Shown here one piece after another: positions 45,123 through 55,864 of a stretch of 64,000 nt of DNA. Source of the stretch: Angiostrongylus vasorum (taxonomy: Eukaryota > Nematoda > Chromadorea > Rhabditida > Metastrongylidae); the NCBI GenBank assembly GCA_018806985.1, contig JADANN010000095.1, positions 62,001 through 126,000 on the forward strand, given 5' to 3'. Made by a program: the position numbers and the translations under genes. Below the pieces are notes generated by a model. That model was not told where the DNA came from. It was given only the letters and a program-made list of their open reading frames with translations, and searched no databases. Position 1 is the first letter of the stretch. Each line of letters begins with the position of its first letter.

Positions 45123-45562
45123 CAGACAGAGACTCATGTAGAGGATTTCACTATTTCGTCTTCATCTTCCCTTTCAGTTTTCTTAGAGCACTTAGAAACA
45201 GACAACTTATGCTATTTCTGGGTAACTGGCTGAAAATTAATGAGTAATTTCTTCGCATAATAGCACATCTGCAATTATGAAAACATAGAAAGCGTGGAAA
45301 GGGTTATAATCATGGCAGAAACCTCTGTGCATAGCAATCGCAGGAATTGCCAGCTTGCAAAATCATTCGCGTTCTTCTGCCTGAGCTTTTGCACATTTTG
45401 CTCTCTTTAGTGTTACGAGACCGATTGGTATTAACTGCAGGCACTCATCCTGCCACATCGCTGGTGTACTGAAGTTAGTCTTCAATCTCCGTACTACTAC
45501 CTTTCACTTTTCAGCTTCGATATTTTGCTAGTATCGTATTGTTTTATAGATTATACTGCGTT

Positions 45563-45818
45563 GGTCCTTTATCATTCCATGAGAGGGACGTCATGAATTC
45601 GCCTCCACTGAGCATCAAAAAAAAATTCTAATCGCATATTCGGATTATCCAATGATTTGCGAGAGTAACCGATGAATCATATCAGTGTTTTTATGCTCTC
45701 AGACAAGTTTGGTAGCGATTTAGCGACTTCGGAGTAACTTGTTTTGCCTAGGCTGAGGAACCAAACGAATAACTGGGATTGGGTTGCAAGACCCCTCTAA
45801 TCAGTGCTCTACAAGTAG
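45563..45818 (-). repeat. SINE-A copy, old
   Basis: The reverse complement shows TAGAGCACTGATTAGAGGGG, CGCTAAATCGCTACCAAACT, CGGTTACTCTCGCAAATCAT and TGATGCTCAGTGGAGGCGAA. Low identity, but in the right order. Confidence 0.65.
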
Positions 45819-45949
45819 TTCTAGTGCATAATTTCCGTATGAAGGCTTACGTACACAAGTTTGATATTCGAACAACGAAAACATTAAAAGGTCCTATATC
45901 GCATCATTCTAAACCCTGATCATTTTCTACCCCCACTTTCTATGTTTTC

Positions 45950-46037
45950 CTCCCAACGGTTCATCGTGGCTGTAAGGTGCTCCTGGGTGTCCGGCTGCGA
46001 TGCAGTGCGGGGATTTTCGTTCCCCGACAGTGGCAGA
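45950..46037 (+). repeat. SINE-B 5' fragment
   Basis: TCCTCCCAACGG, TTCATCGTGGCTG, GTGTCCGGCTGCGATGCAGT and TTCGTTCCCCGACAG match the SINE-B start. It is cut 12 bases before a full SINE-A in the same orientation. Confidence 0.8.
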
Positions 46038-46048
46038 CGCGGATACTA

Positions 46049-46340
46049 AATGGCGCGTGTGGCGCAGTGGTTGGAGGCGCCACTGCGACACATATATGGA
46101 ATCGTTCCCCGCCCCATGGCCCACCGAGCCCTTCATCCCTCCGGGGTTGGAACATTGGTACCAGACTTGTCTAGACGGATAGCAGTACTAGTTCGATACA
46201 TCGGTAGGCCACGACAAGCCATTGTAAAGGCCAGATATGCTTTCAACCACCTCCAACGATATTTAATGAAGTCGAATGCATGGCGCATTCCTAAAGGGAT
46301 CGATCAACGCCGAGAGGTTTATCCTTTTATCCTTAACGGC
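46049..46340 (+). repeat. SINE-A copy, full length
   Basis: TGGCGCGTGTGGCGCAGTGG, GGAATCGTTCCCCGCC, TTGGTACCAGACTTGTCTAG, ATCGGTAGGCCACGACAAGC, GCGCATTCCTAAAGGGATCG, ending AGAGGTTTATCCTTTTATCC. Confidence 0.93.
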
Positions 46341-46639
46341 ATGGTTATGCCACCGGCAATCATTTTTTGGCTGCTCACTTTTAACATTATCTACCAACCA
46401 TTTTCCAACATGTAATGTTCGCTGTATAGATTCAAGGTGGAAAGTAAGAAAATACTCATACTGCAACGAAAATATTGCAAATCACTTAGCTTTTCGGCAT
46501 ACTTCCTTTGCGATGATAACAAAGCTGATTTCAAGGGAAGCGTATGCATAGCAAGAACAAATAATGTCAAGGAATTTGTTGACTACCAACCATGGCTTCT
46601 CTTAATAGGTCTAGAGAAACGGACTTATCACGAAACGAT

Positions 46640-46745
46640 AATTTTGACGAAAATAATTCCACGTTTAACCGGCTCTTCATTTCGAATGAAATAAATACGG
46701 CTATAAAGCAACGCTTAAAGAGAGATGATTTAGGGAGCAGGTGAG
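46640..46745 (+). mobile_element. Possible PLE fragment
   Basis: The plus strand encodes LFISNEINTAIKQRLKRDDL, close to PFISNDVGATIKRCLRMVGL of the PLE near 58560. Short, without flanking support. Confidence 0.4.
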
Positions 46746-46749
46746 CAGC

Positions 46750-47405
46750 AATACATTGGATAGACGGTGCCGCCTTTGTGACAGTATAAAAGAAGGTCAA
46801 TGCGATAAACTTACGTCAATCAATTACTCTTCTAGGCACGCAAAAGGACACTAAAGAATAGCGCAGGGCATTTTGAAAGCATAGTCACCATCCTCACATA
46901 GGAATTCATGAACTTTTATAGTAATTCAATGCCTCGAAAAATCCACACTGCTGTTTCCTCAATACGATCGATTATCGTCGCTGGGCAATCGGCATGTCTC
47001 TTTATCAGTTCTATCTTACGGGAAAAAAAGCTTTGAAACAGCAGCACAATTTACGGTAATGTTTACTACTATTGAAAATTCAGTAGGTGTTCCCTACAAT
47101 ACGAGATGCTGTAACCTGGAAACCTACCACTCGTTCAAGTGCTTCATTTCTTTACAAGTGGAACACTTGCGAATCACCTTCTTTTAAGTTCAAAACTTAA
47201 ATCGACATCAGTTTCTGTTGTAAAGCTGCACATTCAACTCCTCAAAAAATCAGAGTCATTTGATAACGTAAAAACAGAAAAGAAGGACTTATTATCTGCA
47301 ACAAAGTGTTGAGTTTGCTTTTGGATGAAGCACTAAAGGTTGTTTATGATTAATTGTCAGCGAGGAAGAAAAGAAAACTACAGCAGCATTCACTAGTGCT
47401 TTGCT
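46750..47405. other. Unassigned intergenic DNA
   Basis: Lies just beyond the poly(A) end of the lone DHCR24-like exon. Nothing recognised. Confidence 0.4.
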
Positions 47406-47438
47406 ATTTATTATTGCTGCTGCGCAATGACCACTACA

Positions 47439-47592
47439 TCAGCAATTGACGGCCATGCAGATCTTGTCATAGACGTCCAGAAACGCCTCCTTGCAATTGT
47501 ATTTGACTCGAATCCATTCGTAGAGCGACGAGTCGAACATCTGCCAGAATTCCGCACGACTCATCCGCATATCTCCGTGCATCATCTTCACA
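47439..47592 (-). CDS. Last exon of a DHCR24-like sterol reductase gene, isolated
   Basis: After a CCCTTTCAG acceptor at 47593, the minus strand encodes KMMHGDMRMSRAEFW, QMFDSSLYEWIRVKYNC, KEAFLDVYDKICMAVNC and a stop. This matches the DHCR24/DIMINUTO C-terminus, where an EFW..FD.SLY..R motif and YDKIC close the protein (family knowledge). AATAAA lies at 47412-47407, about 27 bases past the stop. The upstream intron is in phase 1 or 2 (one base precedes GTG). I found no other exon of this gene between 47600 and 51500 on the minus strand. It points away from the DHCR24 gene starting at 51563. It may be the rest of a divergent paralogue, an inverted piece, or an assembly error. Confidence 0.8.
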
Positions 47593-47599
47593 CTGAAAG

Positions 47600-48385
47600 G
47601 GAACCATATGGTACGTTTTAGTCTACTACAGCGAAGAGTCGCAAATCGTTCGTCACGGTCCCCTCCGTAAGGGATGCCATATTCAACTTCATGAAGCAGC
47701 AACGAGATGACTGATTGCATTTTTGGCCTGCTGAATAATTTGGGGAGCTATCAAATCAACGTTTTCTCCTTGAAAGGTAGGAGATCGACACGTTCTGAGA
47801 AGCGACAGAGGAATTGCATCGAGACGTGCACAGCACGATTACAATAATACCATAAGCAGACGGTACTTTCCAAGTGCTCACTTTTCTTTTCTTGTTCGTG
47901 TGTTTGACCTATTCCTCTATCACTGAATAGTTCTCAGTCGCGGTCTAATTCACTTGCTGACTATCATTAAGCTCAACAATAATTTTGTACAAACTGCAGT
48001 ATCCTTAAACACCGTTTTACTCACCCTTTCACTGATATTACGAATTCTTCTTGTCGTTTGATGCTGTCTTTTGGATCGAGCCGATCCCTTCGAACATTCC
48101 CTGTAAGTAAATTGCTCTTAAACCATAGTATAACAAAGGACAAGATTCTTCAATAGTTCGTGCCATCCAAGAACAATCTGTCAAGCACCCATGCACTGAA
48201 ACCATTTCATTTATTTATTTACTACATGGACCTACATCATGTCTACGACGCTGCGTGTATCTCAGCTCTTTTCGTATTCAATTCGCTCTCTCGCATTCAG
48301 CACCCACGAAGGTTCTTTAACCTCTCTTGCGTGTGAGCTTAGCTGCCGTTAGGAGATTTTCTTTTGTTTATAAATGTCCCTTCTC
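47600..48385. other. Presumed intron or flank of the lone DHCR24-like exon
   Basis: No upstream exon found. Bases 47640-47720 resemble a decayed SINE-A 3' part on the minus strand (CTTCATGAAGTTGAATATGG). Confidence 0.35.
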
Positions 48386-48388
48386 AAA

Positions 48389-48773
48389 GCATTACCGCCT
48401 CATATGGCTAACAGGTGTTCTTAAGTGTGCGGCTGCGATGTACAGCAGGAGGGTTCACATCCTCGGCAGTCTCCCAAGCTGAGAATGAGTGTGGCGTTTC
48501 CATCAGGAAGCCCAGCTAACAATAAACCAATACCAGAATCCGCCATAGTCCCGGTATCAAACTAGTTACATGGTGACAGGTGTCCCTCTGATCCATAACG
48601 TCGGCGACTGCCTGTGGCGGCGAAGACCTGGGGCAAACTTTGGCCAGACTGATCTCGGGCTTTCAGGGAACCACAGTGGCTGGGATAGCAGAACTCTGGA
48701 AAAGCTGAAATTATGCTGGAGCCCACACAACCAGTGAAGACGGGCCATCCAACTATCCAATCAAGTAAGTAAG
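48389..48773 (+). repeat. SINE-B copy, full length
   Basis: TTACCGCCTCATATGGCTAA, GGCTGCGATGTACAGCAGG, TCTCCCAAGCTGAGAATGAG, GACCTGGGGCAAACTTTGGC and TGCTGGAGCCCACACAACCA, then GTGAAGACGGGCCATCC and AATCAAGTAAGTAAGT. The last blocks equal the RTE-A 3' end. Confidence 0.92.
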
Positions 48774-48779
48774 TATTAT

Positions 48780-51540
48780 TTTTCTACTGGGTCATCTGCC
48801 ATGGAACACGTTTTCTTGCTCATTCTTTGTTGAACCGTGTTAGTCGCTTGAGATAAAGTTACAATCTTCAAAGTGCAGATATAGACGTCGAGAAAAAAAG
48901 AACCGTTAAAAAAGTCACTGACGCAGCGACTGAATCCATTTTATTTTTTATCGGTTTTCTTAAGTCCACAAGCACGATATTTTTCTGTTTTTTTTCCTTG
49001 TTGTTCTAGGGAACGCCCATCGACAGCCTTTGTTTTCTCACTACTCACCGATCGATGCCTATCGCGGAACAAGTCGACATTTGCTTGACCTCAACGGCGC
49101 GAACCATAACTCAAAATCTCATCGAAAACCTTCCTTTCTACCATTGATTTCTTTCGTTTTATTTTTTTCTGGTTGAAGACGTTTTTTACTTCTTTTTGTT
49201 GTCTTTCCGTTATTTTCGATTCATCTCCTAAACATGCGAAGTTTAGAAATGCGTGAACAGTCAGCATTCTGTGAATTTGTGCCTACTTGCTGAGAAGCAC
49301 TCAGTCGCTGTTCTGACGTTCCACAGATTTTTAACTCATCACTTGTTTATTTACTATTTGTTTATCTAGTCATTTGTTCTTTCTGTGCTCTGGCCGCCTT
49401 CCCGACATAGGCTACGTGAACTAGTCAACGAGGAAATCATTTGATGTGGCGATAACAATACCTGGCACGCAAGCAATTCGTTGCTGTGCGTATCGGATTG
49501 GTTTTTTTGAACCTAAAGCTTGTTGTTTTCATTATTCTTCGGAGTGTTTGGTGAGGAATGATGAGACTGATGGCTTTTAGATAATCGGTAGTAATTTGGA
49601 TCGGTGTAGATTTAAATTTCAGTTATTACCTGAGAAGAATTCTCTTTTCCACATGCAATATGGACTGTTGATCCGATTTTGTCGTTCTTCATTGTAGTGT
49701 TCCCTTGAAGGCTCTGCTGCCGTGCACCGCAGCTCGGCCCCAGTGAATGAATCTTGCCTTGGTGAGATAATAAGCATCTTCTAGAAAAATTTAAAAAACG
49801 AGATTCAGGCAATGTTTGATTCTATTCTAAGCATAGGTAAACTATTGAGATTGTACAAAGCAGTTGTCGCTTTGATTGTGAGAATGTCCCGCTTCTTATA
49901 GCGTACTGAACTGTACAAGGAACTAAAGTGAATTTGATTTAATGCATCGTCTTCAAACTGTTGGAGATCTAATCGTAAGATTCACTGCCATCACAGGAAT
50001 CGCTGTCGTCTCGCAGGAATCCTTGAAAGACCCCGGCTCGCAGGACTGCAGATTTCCCTCCAATCTACAAAGGTTAGAAAGTGCTTATTGTGACAGCCTG
50101 CGAACCCTCTAGCACGGCTGTTTCAGGTTTCCGTAAAAATTACGTTAGCCCAGCATTAAATGTGTTAATAAGAGAAAGCAACAGATTCTCAAGTTGCGCT
50201 CGAATCCACACACGAGCTGGACAAGCTGTATGGACTGGGACCCACACGACGTATGAAGATTTAAGTACCTGGCAAGAACACAAGTATACATAGTTCATGC
50301 ATAAAAATGAGGTGTTGTAATAGCAAAAAAAAACTGAATTTCCTCAAAAGAGCGATTGAGCTGCATTGCTTTCCACTGGTACTATCGACCGCTCAGTTTC
50401 TCAGGGGTGGAAACATCTAGAGTCGACTTCTTCGTTCTTTTTAGTACTTCCAAAACTAATTTACAAGCAGTTTAAAAAATGACCAGCACATCATCACCAG
50501 TTCCAAAAGCATGCTACATCTGTGTTTTTTTTCTAATATATTTCACCCAAAGAAATCGGCTCCGTTCCCTTTTTTCAACACTATCAAAAAATCAAGGATA
50601 ATTCAGAACTAAAATATTGCACAGCCAACCAAGGAGCGATGTGTTGAAGCTCATATTTTACTTTAAATTTCTAAGTCTTCACTTCTTTCCATTTTTGGGT
50701 CATGGCCCAGTGTATTATTTTCTCCTTTTCTTTCTTTCTCTGTATGTATTCCTCCTTCTCTCGCTTTCTGTTGTTCTCATGTTCATGTTGGTTTCAAGAG
50801 AATCATTGCAAAATGAAAATATAAACAAAGCCGAATTGGCTTAGGTTATTTTGAACACGCTGTCGTTAATGCGATTTACTAACCATTCGTTTCTTTTTTT
50901 GCTTGCGGTTGCTACGAAATGATTCAGCTACTTCTTTGAGTTTTTGTTTAATTTGTTGAGTTAACTTATCGTTTAACATTTCCGTCTTTTAGTAATTTTG
51001 TTCTCTTACTGATTATCTGTCGACTCTTTTCAAGTATTCTTTAGCCGTTAACTATAATCCTGTGAATCATGGAGTGATTCGGGCAGGTACGCTGAGGGTG
51101 GTCTCTGCTAGTTCGAGGGTTACGAGGGGCGCATCTACATTTGTATGAGAATGGCATGAATATCCCTTAAACACATAAGGAAGGTGTGAGTCATTCCTAT
51201 GAATCAAACTGCAGTTTTTTCTTTTGAGAGAGTCGTCTTCGATGCGCGTTTTATCCCTATCAGACCACATAAAGACTGCGCTACGTATCCTCCCTTGCTA
51301 TCCCGCTCTACATCCATTAAGTAGTATAGGCTGTATTCTAATTCATAGCAGTTTTAAGTTGTACAGAAGAACATTTGACCCCTGTTGATTGACTCTACAC
51401 AACCACTTTTTCTGTCTCTGTTTATAAAGCTCTGTCAATTACCTCAGAGTTTTTGTCATTTTCATCCAGTTTTTCCGTTTTCTTTTCTTTTTACCTCTCC
51501 TTTGTTCTCATTTCTTTTTTTTCCTCGCGTGTTTTATCCC
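48780..51540. other. Region between the divergent DHCR24-like loci
   Basis: A minus-strand block at 49780-49630 has an acceptor (TTTTTCTAG) and a donor (GTAATA) and is open in more than one frame; its product is unknown. Pyrimidine-rich DNA at 51410-51540 precedes the DHCR24 start. Nothing else recognised. Confidence 0.35.
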
Positions 51541-51562
51541 AGTCTCACTAATCATCATAAAG

Positions 51563-54500
51563 ATGGATAGTTTCAAGATGGGAGTACATCTACTCGCTCT
51601 CGTCAAACGATTGTTGATATGGTTTCTGCTGCGACTACAGTGGACTGTTGTCCTCTGCGTTGTGCTTCCGTTCAATTTCATCTGTGAGCAATTCCTTATC
51701 AACAAAAAACGACTCGTGTTGGCTATCGGAACGGCAAAAAGAGCCCATGGCCGGAAAGTGCTCGCAATTCAAAGACAGGTTGATGGTTATCATTGTTTTC
51801 ATTAGTTCAGATGACAAAAATGTTATTGAAGAAGCATTCTATAACAGAACATGGAATGATAAGGAATTCTTATAATATGTTTGCTTTTTTATTTACTGCC
51901 TATTACAAATTTTATGAGGGGTACTGTGCGAAATCAACCACACTGATGCTGAGATATTTGCAAGACTTGGACCCCGGGCCAGATCGAGCCACGATTTCCC
52001 TTTCCGGGGATTCGCGTATTACACACTGCGCCACGGAGGCCCTTGTTCTGCGTTTCTCTCAGCTAGTTTTGTACCTACCAGTGCCGTCAGCAATCATCCG
52101 TGATAGCGGGATTGATCTGGGGATCACGAATCGACATTGAACCCAGTTAAGCTGAGGCTGCAGTCGAAACCACAATGTTTGCTGTTTCTTAAAGTAAACG
52201 TTGTGATTTAATTTATTTTAACATTTTTTTAAAAACAAGTAAGCATTATGATTTAAACTACAGCTTCAGCTTAAGTGGTTCAATGCCGATTTGTGCTCCC
52301 CAGATCAATCCCGTTGACGGGTGATTGCTTATGGCACTGGTAGATAAAAAACTAGCTGAGGGAAACGCAGTGCAAGGGCCTTCGTGGTGCGGTGTGTAAT
52401 GCATGGGTCCCCGGAGGGGGAGGTCGTGGTTCGATCTGGCCGGGGGTCTACGTTTTTCGAATATCACAGCATCGTTGTGGCTGATTTCTTATAATAAGGT
52501 TCGTAAAGTCTTTTGATGTCTTCTCGTCTTGGACTAACTCATTATCCGCTATTTACTTGCTTCTCTTTTCCTTTTTCCATTCGTTCTTCAGTATATCACC
52601 AATGATCTTAAGGTTAGATAGTTTCTAATGAGACCACAATTCCACCTATAATAGGTGGACTTAATTCTTCTTCTGTAGTTTTTAAGAGAAATTGGAAATG
52701 TTAGCGAAAAATATCGAAATTTCCTTCGAAACTTCTTGGTAGCTCTCTCCTAGGTTTGTATTTCAGTTTGAATAGTTCCAGAGTTCCATAAGAAGTTATG
52801 CATTCCATTCATACTTTTTGCCTTTAGTTTTTTCGCCTGGTACAAGACCTTTTTGGATAGTGGTGCTTTCAAAATTGATACTGTTTTGTTAGGTCCCAAA
52901 AGGCAGTACGACCTTACGGTCGAATTGGTTCAACAATTTACTCCGTGCATGAATGTTTATAGAAAAACCTATATTTCTATCTTTTTCCATTCCTTTTTCG
53001 AATTATCTTTTCATTATTTTCCACTGAATGGAAAGGTTGGCGAGTGGGCTGCCAATCGAAAAGGAACGGTAATGTATCCAGTTGAGAACCGATGGTGGCG
53101 TTCTCATCAACAACCGAAGGGGATCACTCCAATCTACATCGGGAATCTCGTCCACATTCTAGAAGTGCGTAATTAAGGTACTCTTTCATATTCTTATATT
53201 TAGTCCTGCCTTGCAGATTTACTTCAAAGTCGCTGTATTGTTAATCGGTTTATTTTTATGTTTCAGAAATGTTTTTGAGTTAGACTTCAATTAGGGAGGA
53301 CAATTTAATTCACAGTATTTTTTCACTTGCTCATTGTTTATTTAGTTATTCGGGGGCTATTTATCTTCCACTAGTGGTTCGCAACGTCATGGTAGGTGAG
53401 GAGTATGCCTGCAAGTTCTAGATGGTGAAAATCCCAAGAAGAAGTTCGACTAATTCATCCAGAGATGTAATCAAAAGTATAGCAGCACCAAAATCCTTTC
53501 AAACCCTTGCTGCTGTTTTCTTAGGGATCTGGTTTCAAGATGACTAGAACGCCATCAGCCCAAATAGGTCGAGGACTACTTGCTGTGGCGATTTTCTCTA
53601 GAAGTTAATGTTCGATTTCAATCTGCTTTTCCGAGGTTGCATATGTAAGCTCAGAGTAACTTCATCAATCGAAATAAAAACCGTTAAAACCTACACATTT
53701 ATGGCAATGGGAAGCAAGTTTACAAGTTGCATAGTATTCTGACCTTCGAGAGACGATAAAGCCGTTAAGGACAGTTTTTGCATCGGCTTGGTTTCTGAAA
53801 CACTTCTCGCTCAAAAAGCTTTCAGGATGCTTGAATAAGTGGTTTTTGGGTAGGCGAGAGGCCAGGCGAGGGCGAAGAATGAGACCGAGTTTGGTAGTCC
53901 AGGTCGTTCAAGTTTTGCAGTGTCGGTAGTGTGGCCATGTGTTATTTATGTAGAAGCATTGATCCCTCCTGTTGAGCAATGAGCGGCGATGCCGTTGAAG
54001 CGTCTGGTGCATTTCGTCGCCTTGCTAGACGTAGCTTTCTTCCGTAATCGTTCCAGTCGGATTCAGGAGACCGTGATGAATTAAAGCAGCAGCCAACCAC
54101 CAAACGGTTAGTATGACATTTTTTTTTGCACTTTGGTTTTAGTATGTGCTGAAGATCTTCATTGCAGTCTATCCATTGATCCAATCTTCGGTCCGTACCA
54201 TAGAGGATCCATTATTGGTCGCATATCACAGTGTACTCTAGAAACAGATTGTTTTCATTACGCAGAAGAAGCGCCAATAATGTCTACCGATACCTAAGAA
54301 TGCGACGATTTTTCGTTGTCATTCAATTCGTGCAGTATCCATCGTTTGAATTTCCTCGACCGTCTGGTTCCTTAGTTTTTCCAGGCTTTATATGTATTTT
54401 TTTTCTGTCGAGGCCTTTAATTCATCATCGTCAATAGCTGAAGACGTAAGCGTCCATGTCTGAATTCGTAGAATCAGATCGAAATTGCTGTTTTGCTTTT

Positions 54501-55828
54501 GACTAACCTTTAATATTTGTGAAGGCCCAATTTATATGATAGTTCAATTATATGGAAAGTACTTGAATATGAATAAACTTTGTAATACTATGTATTAGTT
54601 AGGTATTTAAGAGATTATTGCTGAAAAACCTATAAACACGAAGTTACAAATCGGACATTCATTCCGGAGCAACCTTTATCTTGTCACACTAATAATCACC
54701 ATTAATAATAATATATCACTAATAAGTAACAATTTAAGTGGAATTTTTGCTCAGAGTAAGCAGACCCTTCGTAAAAAGTACGAAGTCAAAAATAATCCAT
54801 TGGGTAGATATTTATTTTATGAGATGGTTTCTCACTCCGTTCAAAAGTAGTAGGGGTGAGGAACTCAGTGGTAGTGATACTGTCCATCAGGAATGCGGTG
54901 CTTGTTTGGCACCACTCCAAGTGCACCGGTAGATATTTATTTTATGAGATGGGTTCTCACTCCGTTTAAAAGCAGTAGGGGTGAGGAACTCAGTGGTAGC
55001 GATACCGTCCATCACGAATGCGGTGCTTGTTTAGCATCAGTCCAAGTGCACCGATTCTGTCATTTCTCCGGGGTCAGGAATTTGCTACCAATGTTGTCTA
55101 CGAACAGCCCATTCTCTGAAATCCAAGTGGGAACACTCTACCATGGGTATTGCAGGAGTCCAGGAGGATTCATCTGGATCAGCGTTTCGCGACATTCATG
55201 AGGAAGGCTGCAGTCCTCAGATATCAAAACCCACCGGCGAAAACTTCTAAACCTTTGGGGAAGTTGGTTGCGAGGAAACAAGTAGAGTGCTGGAATACCC
55301 ACCGTAGATGTGAAGACGGGTCACGTAGAGAAAAGTAAGGTCTCTATAACAGTTTCTTCAATTTCCTCGTTGTGAGCAGTGCCAAAATAAGTGAAAGCGC
55401 TTCATATGTTTTCAGTTTTTGTTTCCAAGCTTGGTTTCTTTTGCGGGACGACTTTCCGCATTCCAAAATACAGCTAACTTCCAGCTTTCCTTAATTTCTT
55501 TAATTTTAGGTAAATAAAGAGGCATTAAGCGTACGTGTCGAGCCGATGGTGACAATTGAAGATTTATCACGAACACTAATCCCACTTGGCTACTGCGTTC
55601 CGCTAGTTCCAGCAATAAAGGGTCTGACAGTACAAGGTAGAGCTTTTACATCAGTACTCGTAGTCGTATCGCCAAAGTTACGTTAGTTGGTTAAAAAGAA
55701 TCAGTCTCATATTCTTATTAGGGTGAGGAGAGTGAAAAGGGTGTACATTGAAAACTTTATGAAATTATTGTACTCTACTTATTCAGGGGAGTAAAGTATG
55801 TTCCAATGTTCAGGACAAATAGAAGGTC

Positions 55829-55864
<36 letters not shown>

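Noticed and set aside
53942..54184. Nested minus-strand gene in DHCR24 intron 2
   Set aside because: 80-codon frame without promoter, splice or homology support.
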